DNA from: Undibacterium piscinae
Lineage (GTDB): Bacteria; Pseudomonadota; Gammaproteobacteria; Burkholderiales; Burkholderiaceae_D
Reading direction: 5' to 3'
Assembly: GCA_003970805.2 (NCBI GenBank)
Contig: CP051152.1
Location: forward strand, 2,790,001 to 2,854,000
DNA: 64,000 nt
A model generated the notes under the pieces. It ran no database searches and was not told the DNA's origin. It saw only the letters and a program-made list of their open reading frames with translations. Below are positions 48,961 through 58,071 of the stretch, in pieces (the stretch's first letter is position 1; every line of letters begins with the position of its first letter). A program made the translations under genes and the position numbers.

Positions 48961-49166
48961 ATGGATTGGTCCCCTTTCTGGCCCGGCACTTGCGACAGGG
49001 GTGGGCGCTGGTTGTTTTGTTCAGCCTTGCGGTGGGTGCAGACATCATCACAGCCGACATTCACATCAAAGAGCAGCCGCTTTGAAATTCTCGGTACGAC
49101 GCTCAATGGAAACCTGTTGTTAAAAAGAGCACATATGCACGATCTGGAAGTTGCGGAGACCCGTTC

Positions 49167-49782
49167 ATGAACTCATTAATGAAATTACTTGAGCGGCGCA
49201 CACTCTCGCTCAAACTTGTCTTCGGCTACGCCACCTTACTGACCTTGCTGCTGGTGACGGGAATCTACAACCTCGCCGTTCAACGCCAGCTTATCGATGG
49301 TTTCGACAAGTTGTATTCCGACGACCTGCTCGGCGTATCCGCGGCCAAAGATGCCCAGATCAATTACCTGGTGATGGGGCGTGAACTCCGACAGGCGGTA
49401 TTGGCCCAAGACCCTGCGGTGCGCGCTTCTGCGATGCAAGAGGTCGCCAAAGCGGAGGCTGCCGTGCAGAAAGAGTTGGAAACACTCAGGCCCACAGTTT
49501 TCCGGGAAGAAAACAAGAGAAATCTTGCCCGCTTCGAGGCGGATTACGCGGCCTACCGGGTCAATGTGGAAAAAGTTGTAACCATGCTGGCACACTTCGC
49601 TTCAGCAATTGACCCGACTGCTACATGACGGTGATGTAGAGGCAGCGGATGCACTGGATACCTTACTGGATTTGGCCCAAGGGACACCACTGGCAACGAA
49701 ACTAGAAAGAGTGGCTGCCGCGGTGGCCGATTGTGATTTTGATGCCGCACTGGCGGCCCTGCAGCAGGAGAGACTTGCATGA
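49167..49782 (+). pseudogene. Gutted sensor histidine kinase / chemoreceptor-like gene
   Basis: The first 145 residues encode an N-terminal TM (LVFGYATLLTLLLVTGIYNL) and a four-helix-bundle MCP-type sensor (LVMGRELRQAVLAQDPAVRA). Near 49598 the reading jumps to another frame, LLHDGDVEAADALDTLLD to ALAALQQERLA. This resembles the tail of a hybrid kinase's Hpt-like domain, ending at TGA 49780-49782. The kinase core and second TM of the original are missing. So a large internal deletion has joined the two ends of one sensor gene. The stop overlaps the next start (ATGA), so the genes formed one operon. Confidence 0.65.
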
Positions 49783-51382
49783 GCATTGCCATCTATAACC
49801 AACCCCATGTCCCAATCTGGACAAGGAACTCGTTTTCTTGGTGGTGGATGATTTCGAAGCCATGCGACGGGTGATAGTTAACCAGTTGCGTCAGTTGGGT
49901 GCGGAAAAAATACTCACCGCCGTGGATGGAAAAGCCGCCCTGCGCATTTTGACAAGTCAGCATGTAGACATGGTGCTGTCAGATTGGAACATGCCAGTCA
50001 TGTCCGGGCTGGAACTACTAAAAACTATGCGCGAGGACAGCAAACTCTTCACACTACCATTCATCATGATCACGGCAGAGGCTGAGCGCACGCACATCGA
50101 AGAAGCCATTGCATGTGGCGTGACGTCCATGATCCTCAAGCCCTATTCACCTAGCCAACTCATGGTGCGGGTAGAAAAAGCCCTAGCTTGGAAACCTGGG
50201 CGTGCGCCTGGTGCCAAAGCGGCTACTACCGCACCTAAAAGGCTGGATAAGAAACCGGACGACCAGAGCGTTGCGCCTCAAAAACCGACCATCCTGATCG
50301 TAGATGACACGACTGACAATTTGGTGTTGCTGTCAGGCCTGCTTAAGACGGAATACCGGGTACGTTTGGCCCAAAACGGCGCAAAGACCGTGGAGATCTG
50401 CACCTCGGATGACCCACCCGACTTGGTGCTGCTGGACATCATGATGCCGGGCATGGATGGCTTTGAGGTGGCTAAGCATCTGCGCGAGCATCCCACATCG
50501 GAAAACATTCCGGTCATTTTTGTCACAGCCATGACCTCGAGTGACGCAAGATTGAAGGGCCTGGACCTGGGTGCAGTGGATTTCATTACCAAACCTGTGG
50601 ACCCCGATGCACTCAAGCACCGGGTTCGCAACTTCATGCGCTATGTTCAATTGCGCAAAAACTTGCAAGCCGAGTATGACGGCATGGTGGAGATGGCCCA
50701 ACTCAAAGAGGACGTCGCCCACATCACGCGCCACGATATGAAAGGCCCACTGGCCGGAGTGCTAGGCCTGCTGCACGCGCTGATTGAGGATGACTCCGTG
50801 GGGAGAAAGCAACTGGAGCAACTCAAATTGGTGGAAGAAACGGCCTTGCAAGTGCTGAACATGATCAATCTGTCAGGTGAGCTTTTCAAAATTGAAACTG
50901 GCCGGTTCGAGTTGCATGCGGTGCCGGTGCCAATTGCAGACATTTTGCGACGCATTGCGGAGATCAACCGCACCGCATACGCGGGCAAAGACATCCACAT
51001 CTCTGTCGATACCGATGTACCCGTTGGGGATGAGGTGCCGCAGTCTTTAGGTGATGCCATGCTGTGCTACTCGCTACTTCCGAACATATTAAAAAGCGCC
51101 TGTGAAGCGGCACCGGATTCCAGCAAAATCACCGTCAAACTCTATGATCAGTCTCCCCTTCGGATCGTTATTGAAAACCAAGGGGCTGTTCCCGCCGACA
51201 TCCGCTCTCGATTTTTTGAAAAGTATTCAACCAGTGGAAAGTCAGGCGGTACAGGGTTTGGCAATTACTCGGCCAAACTGCTCACAGAAGCTCAAAACGG
51301 AACCATTACTCTAGCGGTATCCGACGAAAACAATACAACCGCCATTACCCTGACCCTGCCCAGGGCGTCCAGCGCCGTTTAA
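49779..51382 (+). CDS. Double-receiver sensor histidine kinase (REC-REC-HisKA/HATPase), start frameshifted
   Basis: Two receiver domains: REC1 has VVDDFEAMRRVI, VLSDWNMPVMSG and ILKPYSP. REC2 has ILIVDDTTDNLVLL, VLLDIMMPGMDGFE and FITKPVDP. Then comes a kinase with H-box HITRHDMKGPLAGVLGLLH and an ATPase domain (NILKSACEAA, VIENQGAVPADIRSRFFEKY, GTGFGNYSAKLL). No TM segment, so cytoplasmic. The long frame opens at 49838. A natural start at 49779 reads MSIAIYNQPHVP and joins NLDKELVFLVVDDFEAM if one base is added in the CCC near 49811. It presumably took signals from the now-deleted sensor upstream. Confidence 0.85.
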
Positions 51383-51403
51383 AGCATCTAGCCGTCATGA
51401 CCT

Positions 51404-52247
51404 ATGCAGATCCCTCCTTCTCCTTGTCCCGCTAGAACTGGCGCTGCTCGCTGGCTGCGCGGCGCCACCGGCCAGCGTGCCCATTAGCGCGGCAGCGGCC
51501 GACCGGGGTATCAGTCTTTCGCGCACCTTGCCCTCTGTTTTACCTGCAAAGGCTGTGCCGATACCGCATAGTCAGTTTGTACTAATTCCATCTGAGAGCG
51601 CGGCGGGGCTACTCATGCCCATTCCGTTTGTCAGCGAGGCCATTGGCAGTGCCATAGACCGCATGACAGCCGATGCATTTGAAGCCCGCTATGCTCGCAT
51701 CGCGCCCTACAAGTTAGCGCAGACGGAGATGGCGATGAGCCCCCTGTACCGCAAGACCGGTGGCGCGCTCACTCTGCAGCCCTTTGTATTTATGACCGAG
51801 TGTATTGATGACACCTACCGGATTGCGCTGGTATTTCAGCTGCAGGGCGGTGGCTGGGTGGGACGCTACATGTTTCACTTGCCAACAGCGTACGCCGTGG
51901 CGGAATTCAAATCGCCCTCAGACGCACTACTGCGCGTACTGGAAGCCGAGCTACAAGAGGGTGCTAAGACGTTACGACAATTGATTGAGCGCGCCGGGCA
52001 GGGCGAATTGCAATCCACTAGCGCCAAGGCCGATGTCGGTAGCCTGCACCTGGTCGGTGGCAGGGCTGCGGGGCTCATTGCGCCGACCATCGTCATTGCC
52101 AAAGGCGCTGATCTGCTCGAGGAAACCGATACTCATGTGATCGCCAGAATGGCCGGCGATATGGCGAGCCCAGGCACCGCCGGTGGGCTGTTCTTCGGCG
52201 TTCACTACTTTCGTAAGGACCAGCTTCATACTTTCAAGAAATTTTGA
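51404..52247 (+). CDS. Predicted lipoprotein of unknown function
   Basis: The sequence SLLLLVPLELALLAGCAAPP (about 51411-51470) is a lipoprotein signal with an LAGC lipobox. The only sensible start, ATG 51404 (MQ), is out of frame by one base, so a single-base indel next to it is likely. The 257-codon frame annotated from GTG 51477 would lose the signal. The mature part, about 260 residues, includes ADAFEARYARIAPYKLAQTE and LVFQLQGGGWVGRYMFHLPT, with no domain that I recognise. It lies between the kinase and a small secreted protein, opposite the pilin operon. It may be a partner of that system; this is inference from position. Confidence 0.65.
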
Positions 52248-52306
52248 TTTTTTAAAAATCATATAACTTGCCCATTTGTTCAACGACCTCCTTTGAAATG
52301 TCACCT

Positions 52307-52792
52307 ATGCAAACCATGAAATCTGCAGTGGCCATCATCGCCACGTTTTTGAGCCTTACTTCGGCACATGCCATCAACGCCACTTATGCCAAGCAACTGG
52401 AGCGGTCGGGTTGCACCCAGATGAGCGAGCTACAACGCTGCGATATTAAAAAGTCGAGGGCGGACAACGCGAAAGCCGGCTTTGTGAGCAAAGCCCCACC
52501 GCCGTCCTCTACACCCGCTGCCGTGGTCTCCAACGAAAACCCCTATGCCGGCAACTGGATCGCCAAAAATAGTGGTGGTGCCACTGTATCCACCATACGA
52601 ATTGATGCAAAAGAGCGTGTCTGGGTGAATGACAAGCCCGCCAAGGCCAAGCGCAGTGATGGCGGTTTGGTCTTTAAGTCGGGTTTGATTACATACAGGA
52701 TTCAGGGTGACCGTCGCTTGGTAGGCGAAGACATCTGGAATGATTCCGACACCGGGACGCAAGGCCCGATCGTTAAAAACGGATTTACTTAG
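52307..52792 (+). CDS. Small secreted protein of unknown function
   Basis: About 160 residues with signal peptide SAVAIIATFLSLTSAHAINA. ATGs at 52298, 52307 and 52316 are all possible, and none has a clear ribosome site. The mature protein has two Cys (RSGCTQMSELQRCDIKKS), a Pro/Ala-rich spacer and a compact C-terminal part (GNWIAKNSGGATVSTIRIDA, RIQGDRRLVGEDIWND) of beta character that recalls small lipocalin-like 'cost of variation' domains. I cannot assign it. It converges with the ATPase gene 33 bases away. Confidence 0.7.
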   Translation: MQTMKSAVAIIATFLSLTSAHAINATYAKQLERSGCTQMSELQRCDIKKSRADNAKAGFVSKAPPPSSTPAAVVSNENPYAGNWIAKNSGGATVSTIRIDAKERVWVNDKPAKAKRSDGGLVFKSGLITYRIQGDRRLVGEDIWNDSDTGTQGPIVKNGFT

Positions 52793-52824
52793 TAAGGCAC
52801 TGGAGCCGCTGGCAGCGGCCTTCG

Positions 52825-54963
52825 TCACAGGGAGCGGCTGCGCCGGATATGGTTCACCAACGCTGGTCCTTCCAGCGGTTTCAAGAACATGGTGCCCATT
52901 ACACCCGAGTCCCGCAAGGCCACCTGATCCGCTGCCAGTGAAGCGGGCAACAAAATGGCAGCTGGCAAGCGCGCCCAAGCAATGCGGGCTCGGTTTTCCA
53001 AAAATGCGGTCTGCGCTTGCGCGACCGTGATGTGCTCATCCACATCCCCCACCACAAACACAATTTCTTCATCCTGCACCAGTAGGGCGTGCGCATCGTC
53101 AGGCGTGGCGGCATGGAGCACACGGTAGCCGTGGGGTTGGAGCAGCTCATTCAGTGTCAGCGACATCGCCGCGTTGGAACTAATCAACAACACCGCTGGA
53201 GACAGCGCCATAGGCTCGGGGAACGTATCCAGAGGGTCGCTCTGGAAGGTAGTGCCGTAGTGTCGCGCCAGCTCCGACCAGAAACCGGGGCCTACCGTGT
53301 CCACCACCTCACGCACCGTCGTATCACCCGAAATGATTCGCAGGCTTCCCGACGCCGCCAAAGACTTCAAGCCTCCGTCGCGCAAGGCTTCCAGTTCGGA
53401 CAGTCGGGTCTGGCCCCCAGCAATTGCATCGCGCAGTGCGGGCGTCATCTCCACGATGTCCACAATCGGCAGCCTGCCGAAAAAACCGGTGTAGTCACAT
53501 ACCTTGCAACCCACGCTGCGGTAACGCGGCGGGTTGTGTGTGGTCTGCAAAAACAACATCTCCTCAGGCGAATAGGGCTCAGCTATGGGCGTCCTGCACT
53601 CGCTGCAAAGGGTGCGGCACAACCGTTGGGCGGCAACTGCCGCCAGTGAGTCGGCTAACACCGTGGGCTCAATGCCCAAATCCAACAACCGAGGGATGGC
53701 CGTCATCGCATCGTTGGTGTGCAAGGTAGACAGCACCAGATGGCCTGTCAAAGAGGCCTGTACCGCAATCTCAGCAGTCTCTGCATCGCGTATCTCACCA
53801 ATCAGCACAATATCGGGGTCCTGCCGCAGGATGGAACGCAAAACCGTAGCAAAACCCCGCCCCGCTTTTTCATTCACTTCCACCTGCGAGATACCAGGTA
53901 TGCGATATTCCACCGGGTTCTCAACGGTGATGATGTTGACAGAGTGACTATTGAGCTCAGACAACATGCCGTACAGGGTGGAGGTTTTGCCACATCCGGT
54001 AGGCCCCGTCAGGATGACCATGCCCGAGGGTCGGCGTATCGCACGGCGCAAGGTTTGCAGCGCAGCCAATGAAAAGCCCGCACCACTCAGACGACGAACA
54101 CGCCCTTGCTCCAAGAACCGGATGACCAGCCGCTCACCATGGGTGGCGGGCAGCACCGAAACGCGCATGTCGAATTCGCGATCCTTAAACACAAGCGTCA
54201 TGCGGCCATCCTGCGGAATCAGGCTGTTGGTCGAGTCCATTCCACACTTGGCTTTGAAGTGGCGAATCAGCGTAACGGCCACGGCATCGGGCAACATCAT
54301 GACCCGCCGCAACATACCGTCCACCCGAACACGCACCGATGCAGAGCCCACAAAGGGCTGAATGTGCAAGTCAGATGCACGCTGTTCAATGGCCGATGTC
54401 AGCATGGCGCGCCCAAGGGTGACGATGGAGCTTTCCTTACCGTTGGCCAATACGACGCCCAATTCCTGTGCACTGGCGTTAGCCTGTCGGGTGGCTTCTC
54501 GGCCATAGGCTATGGTTGCTGCAATTTCAATGGCGTCAGGCGCCGCCAACACCCATTTCACCGGGCGATTGACTAAAAAATTCAAGCGTTCGGCCACGCT
54601 TTCATCAAACGGGTTACCGGTAGCCACTACCAAAGTGAGTTGATCCATGTAGAGTGGGAGCACCTTGTGGCTAAGGCAGAACTGGACAGGCACCAAGCTC
54701 AGCGCAGCGGATTCGGCATCATCCAAGCTCTGGGCAAAGTCCAAACCCAAAGCGGGCGCCAGTTGTTTGGCCAAGGACTTTTCATCCAGCCCGCTGGCTG
54801 TTACCAAGTTTTGCCACAAACGCAAATACCCGTCGGCTCCATCCAGGCGTGCCAGTTCCGGGCGATGAGGAAAAGCTTGCTTTACGGCAGCCAAAAGTGC
54901 AGTCACCGGGTCGGTGTTGAAGCGTGAGGAATGGTTCAAGAAATCGCTCCGTGTCATGGGCAT
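52825..54963 (-). CDS. GspE/PilB-type secretion ATPase with C-terminal receiver-like domain
   Basis: 712 residues. The N-terminal T2SSE_N-like domain (about 20-150) leads to the ATPase core. There, VILTGPTGCGKTSTLYGMLS is Walker A and IITVENPVEYRIPGISQVEV the Asp box. LRSILRQDPDIVLIGEIRDA is Walker B and GHLVLSTLHTNDAMTAIPRL the His box. A zinc cluster follows (LCRTLCSECRTP and VGCKVCDYTGF). Residues about 585-712 form a CheY-like fold beginning PAVLLISSNAAMSLTLNELL and ending FLKPLEGPALVNHI. The acidic pair is SSN and the phospho-acceptor region is VVGDVDEH, so phosphorylation is doubtful. It overlaps the upstream pilin stop by 10 bases. Confidence 0.9.
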   Translation of the reverse strand: MPMTRSDFLNHSSRFNTDPVTALLAAVKQAFPHRPELARLDGADGYLRLWQNLVTASGLDEKSLAKQLAPALGLDFAQSLDDAESAALSLVPVQFCLSHKVLPLYMDQLTLVVATGNPFDESVAERLNFLVNRPVKWVLAAPDAIEIAATIAYGREATRQANASAQELGVVLANGKESSIVTLGRAMLTSAIEQRASDLHIQPFVGSASVRVRVDGMLRRVMMLPDAVAVTLIRHFKAKCGMDSTNSLIPQDGRMTLVFKDREFDMRVSVLPATHGERLVIRFLEQGRVRRLSGAGFSLAALQTLRRAIRRPSGMVILTGPTGCGKTSTLYGMLSELNSHSVNIITVENPVEYRIPGISQVEVNEKAGRGFATVLRSILRQDPDIVLIGEIRDAETAEIAVQASLTGHLVLSTLHTNDAMTAIPRLLDLGIEPTVLADSLAAVAAQRLCRTLCSECRTPIAEPYSPEEMLFLQTTHNPPRYRSVGCKVCDYTGFFGRLPIVDIVEMTPALRDAIAGGQTRLSELEALRDGGLKSLAASGSLRIISGDTTVREVVDTVGPGFWSELARHYGTTFQSDPLDTFPEPMALSPAVLLISSNAAMSLTLNELLQPHGYRVLHAATPDDAHALLVQDEEIVFVVGDVDEHITVAQAQTAFLENRARIAWARLPAAILLPASLAADQVALRDSGVMGTMFLKPLEGPALVNHIRRSRSL

Positions 54964-56336
54964 CGTTTGTCGCGAATGATGGATGTATCCACCGGAGCTT
55001 TTTGGGAGGTTACTCCACCTACCGAGGTATATGTAGCCCGACCCGTGGTGTCGATAGGTTGGCCGTTCGGCCCCATGACTACATCGGTCACCAGACTCGA
55101 CGCCAATACGTTATGCAGCCCATCCGAGGCCGCCTGTGCAGCGGTAACAGCGGTAGTGGCCAGCGAGGCGGACACGATGGAGCCGACATAGCCACTTCTG
55201 TAAGACGTCGAACCCATGACAGCCGAGTAGTCTTCCTGGCCAATCGTTAGTCGCCCGTTGCCCGCAACCGTTCCACCACTGTTCACACCTGCGCGGCGCC
55301 AGACTTCGCGCCCGTTGTCGTAAAGCACTAAAGTGCCGCCTGCTTGTTGCCAGCTCACGGTCAGGCGGTGGTTTTGACCGTCTTCAAGGTTCACGCCAGA
55401 AGCGTAGGATCTTCCGGCAAGGCTGATGTGGACATTCGAAGGGTCATAAACTGTGAAACCCCGATAGGCCGCGTCGGTGCTGTAGCTCAGCAGGGTTGCC
55501 AGCGGATCGTTACCGGGGCCGCCAGTAAAGACGACTTCTGCCGACAACGCAGTCATATCGCCATTGGTGTTGAGATTGCCTGCGCTGCTGACGCGGTTGT
55601 TGCCGGAGAAGCGCATCACTCCCAGATTGACGGGGCCTGCATTGCAACTAGAGGCCGTGTTGGTAGTTGTAGTTACAGGCTTTTGCGGTGTGGAGACAGG
55701 GCCCTGCGGCGCAGAGGCGCCAGACGCAGGAATGTTTGGTGTGATGTTCCCGGGCTTGGGTGGGGTAACAACAGTGTTGTCGCTCGACCCAGTGGCTTTT
55801 CCACACGCAGCCTTTGCGGTTCCCGCAGGCGGTAACACCTTGCACAAGGCGGTATCGCCTGCCAGCTTCACGGAAAAGCTCACCGCTGATTCACCAATCA
55901 CCGCTCCTTGGCCGATGGTGCTGTTGCGCATGAGCAGGTTATGCGCCTCCCGGGCCACTTCCACACCCCGCTGGCCTTGCGTGGCTGCCGCTGCGCATAT
56001 GGTCAGCACCGGCGAGAAACCGCCAGGCACCGCATCGAAATTCAAGGCTAGTTGTGCGTAGCTACTCTGCAAATTGGCGGGCTGCACCGTGCTGGCCAGG
56101 TTGCCACAAGCAGCATGAATCTCCCCCGACTTGGCACTTACCTGAATGGCGGTACGCACCGCGTCGTACTTCAAGGCGAGTTCTGCCGCCTGAGAGCGCG
56201 CCACATAACGTTGGTAGGAGGGCAACGCGACTGCCGCAAGCAGGCCAATGATGCCTATCACTATCAGGATCTCAACCAGCGTAAAACCACCGATTGTCTT
56301 AGGGGCACGCTCAATAGCGTGGGGGGAGGACTTCAT
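54954..56336 (-). CDS. Large pseudopilin with C-terminal LamG-like (lectin-fold) domain, second copy
   Basis: 460 residues. A 17-residue leader ends GG, then the type IV pilin motif FTLVEILIVIGIIGLLAAVA with Glu at +5. The N-terminal pilin helix (QRYVARSQAAELALKYDAVR) and a globular part to about residue 165 follow, then a Pro/Thr linker. From about residue 235 a jelly-roll pattern appears: VNLGVMRFSGNNRV, EDGQNHRLTVSWQQAGGTLV, LYDNGREVWRRAGV and GRLTIGQEDYSAV. This is typical of LamG/concanavalin-like carbohydrate-binding domains. It has two Cys in the pilin part. It overlaps the preceding pilin gene (ATGA at 56333-56336). It should be a surface pilus subunit or tip lectin. Confidence 0.85.
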   Translation of the reverse strand: MKSSPHAIERAPKTIGGFTLVEILIVIGIIGLLAAVALPSYQRYVARSQAAELALKYDAVRTAIQVSAKSGEIHAACGNLASTVQPANLQSSYAQLALNFDAVPGGFSPVLTICAAAATQGQRGVEVAREAHNLLMRNSTIGQGAVIGESAVSFSVKLAGDTALCKVLPPAGTAKAACGKATGSSDNTVVTPPKPGNITPNIPASGASAPQGPVSTPQKPVTTTTNTASSCNAGPVNLGVMRFSGNNRVSSAGNLNTNGDMTALSAEVVFTGGPGNDPLATLLSYSTDAAYRGFTVYDPSNVHISLAGRSYASGVNLEDGQNHRLTVSWQQAGGTLVLYDNGREVWRRAGVNSGGTVAGNGRLTIGQEDYSAVMGSTSYRSGYVGSIVSASLATTAVTAAQAASDGLHNVLASSLVTDVVMGPNGQPIDTTGRATYTSVGGVTSQKAPVDTSIIRDKRCP

Positions 56337-57547
56337 GGTTTGAGCACCAGGGCCGTTGCGACCTCTGCCTGGGTCACACTAACGCCACCCGCCTCCCGCA
56401 TGTCGTGATGCCCCGTGGTATCGACCACCTTGCCGTTTTCGACGGTGACATCCATCAGCAGCTCACTTTTGCCTGCCATCGTCTGAAAGACAGGGGTTGC
56501 CAGCTCTGCCGCCGTCATTGCACGCTGTACCACCGAGGTACGCAGAATCTCGCCGCTGAACCGGGTTCCTTCCTCGAAAAATCCAGGGCTTTTGTTCTTG
56601 ACGCCAATCGACATTTCTGCATTTCCGTTCAAGGCATAACCACGACCAGCCCCAGTGAACGTCTTGACGAGGTTGCCGTTGTCGTACACCGCCAGCGTCT
56701 GCGTTGCGCCGTCCCATGAGACTGACACGCGATGGGTCTGTCCATCACGCAGATTGAGCCCTGTGTTGAAGTCGTTGCCCAAAATTGCCACGGTCAAGCT
56801 GCCTGGGTTCCACAGCGAGAAGGCGTTGTGGTCATCTACATAGTTGCCGTAGTTGAAAAGCACCGCGCCACCAGGCGGCGGCACCCCCAGAATGGTCATC
56901 TCCACGGTCATTGCAAACGGATTTCCCTGCGTATGCAGGTGATAGCCACCGGGGACGATGGCACCACTGGCAAGTCGCATGACATCAGCTTGCATGGTGA
57001 GCCCCATCGGTTTGGCACAGATGTCAGCGGGTTTCGCGGCGGGTAGCGCCTTGCACAGCACCGTGTCGCCGGCCAGCCTAACAGCAAAGCTCGCTGCCGC
57101 ATCTCCCAGCACTACGGGCTGGCTGATGCTTGCAGAACGGGACATGACGGTATGCGCCTCTCTGACGACCTGAACCGCTTGCGGGCCACGTCCCTCGATG
57201 GTGGCGCAATACCGCAGCACCGGGGTAAAGCCACCGGTCACGGGCTCAAAGCCCACATCCATGCCGGCGTACTCGCTCTTCAGGTTGGCCGCGTGAACCA
57301 CCGCGGGCACCGTGCCGCAATTGACCTGCACATTGCCTGAACTAATGAGCGAACCCAAGTTGGTTTTAACGGCGTCGAACTTGAGCAGCAGTTCTGCGGC
57401 GTGCGAGCGCGCCACATACCGCTGGTATTGCGGTACCGCGACCGCCGCGAGCAGACCGATGATGCCTATCGCCATCAAGATTTCAACCAGCGTGAAACCA
57501 TGGATTTCCGTGCGCGCGTATTGACTAGCGTGGGGGGTAGATTTCAT
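56333..57547 (-). CDS. Large pseudopilin with C-terminal LamG-like domain, first copy
   Basis: About 404 residues from ATG 57547 (MKSTPHASQYARTEIHG leader, then FTLVEILMAIGIIGLLAAVA with +5 Glu). The frame extended to 57688 merely overlaps the upstream gene. The pilin helix is QRYVARSHAAELLLKFDAVK, with two Cys in the globular part (QVNCGTVPA, VLRYCATIEG). A LamG-like domain from about residue 215 includes MTVEMTILGVPPPGGAVLFN, LRDGQTHRVSVSWDGATQTL and AVYDNGNLVKTF. It is clearly a paralogue of the gene at 54954, with a shorter linker. It starts by ATGA overlap with the membrane protein gene upstream, so the four genes form one translationally coupled unit. Confidence 0.86.
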   Translation of the reverse strand: MKSTPHASQYARTEIHGFTLVEILMAIGIIGLLAAVAVPQYQRYVARSHAAELLLKFDAVKTNLGSLISSGNVQVNCGTVPAVVHAANLKSEYAGMDVGFEPVTGGFTPVLRYCATIEGRGPQAVQVVREAHTVMSRSASISQPVVLGDAAASFAVRLAGDTVLCKALPAAKPADICAKPMGLTMQADVMRLASGAIVPGGYHLHTQGNPFAMTVEMTILGVPPPGGAVLFNYGNYVDDHNAFSLWNPGSLTVAILGNDFNTGLNLRDGQTHRVSVSWDGATQTLAVYDNGNLVKTFTGAGRGYALNGNAEMSIGVKNKSPGFFEEGTRFSGEILRTSVVQRAMTAAELATPVFQTMAGKSELLMDVTVENGKVVDTTGHHDMREAGGVSVTQAEVATALVLKP

Positions 57548-57972
57548 GGTTGGGCCTTTTGCAGATCGCCAGACGGTGTCATGGTGAGTTGCCATTGCTG
57601 GGTTGTGGCCAGCAAGCGGTAGGTGGGTCCCGGATTTTGCAACTCCACCAGTGAAGCCAGTGCGGGAAGCGGCACCCGGTCCGGCCATTCGCCGGTCGTG
57701 GAGTGAGATTGCTCGACGGCAACTTTGGCCGCAGTCAGGGCTGCTGTCATTTCGGCTAGTTGTTTCTGCTCAGACACCCCTAGCCAGAAGATCAGGGTAC
57801 GGCTGTCAACAATAGAGGTGACGACAGCCACCAGGATCATTGTGCTGACTACCTTTACCCAGAGGCGGCGCCCGGACGGCTTTATACGCAAGGCGGCCTG
57901 CCGTTCCTGGTCCGATTCAATTTGATTGAGCGCCTTGTTCGCCAAAGCGTGCAGGTCTTGTGGGTGGGTCAT
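57544..57972 (-). CDS. Bitopic pilin-like membrane protein of unknown role
   Basis: 142 residues and the first gene of the operon. A cytoplasmic N-terminus (about 40 residues, basic) precedes one TM segment, VVSTMILVAVVTSIVDSRTL. The outside part resembles a minor-pilin globular start (LTAALTAAKVAVEQSHSTTG, then EWPDRVPLPALASLVEL) and has a small beta region (TYRLLATTQQWQLTMTPSG). There is no prepilin-peptidase motif, so it would stay in the membrane. It may anchor, prime or inhibit assembly of the two large pilins. I do not know a named family. Confidence 0.7.
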   Translation of the reverse strand: MTHPQDLHALANKALNQIESDQERQAALRIKPSGRRLWVKVVSTMILVAVVTSIVDSRTLIFWLGVSEQKQLAEMTAALTAAKVAVEQSHSTTGEWPDRVPLPALASLVELQNPGPTYRLLATTQQWQLTMTPSGDLQKAQP

Positions 57973-58071
57973 GTTCTCTTCAGTTGGATGGAAGCGACTC
58001 GAATTCGCATGTACAGAGCGCGACCTTCGTCAATGCGGCTGACTCGATTGCGTCCGAGAAGAGAATAGAGA

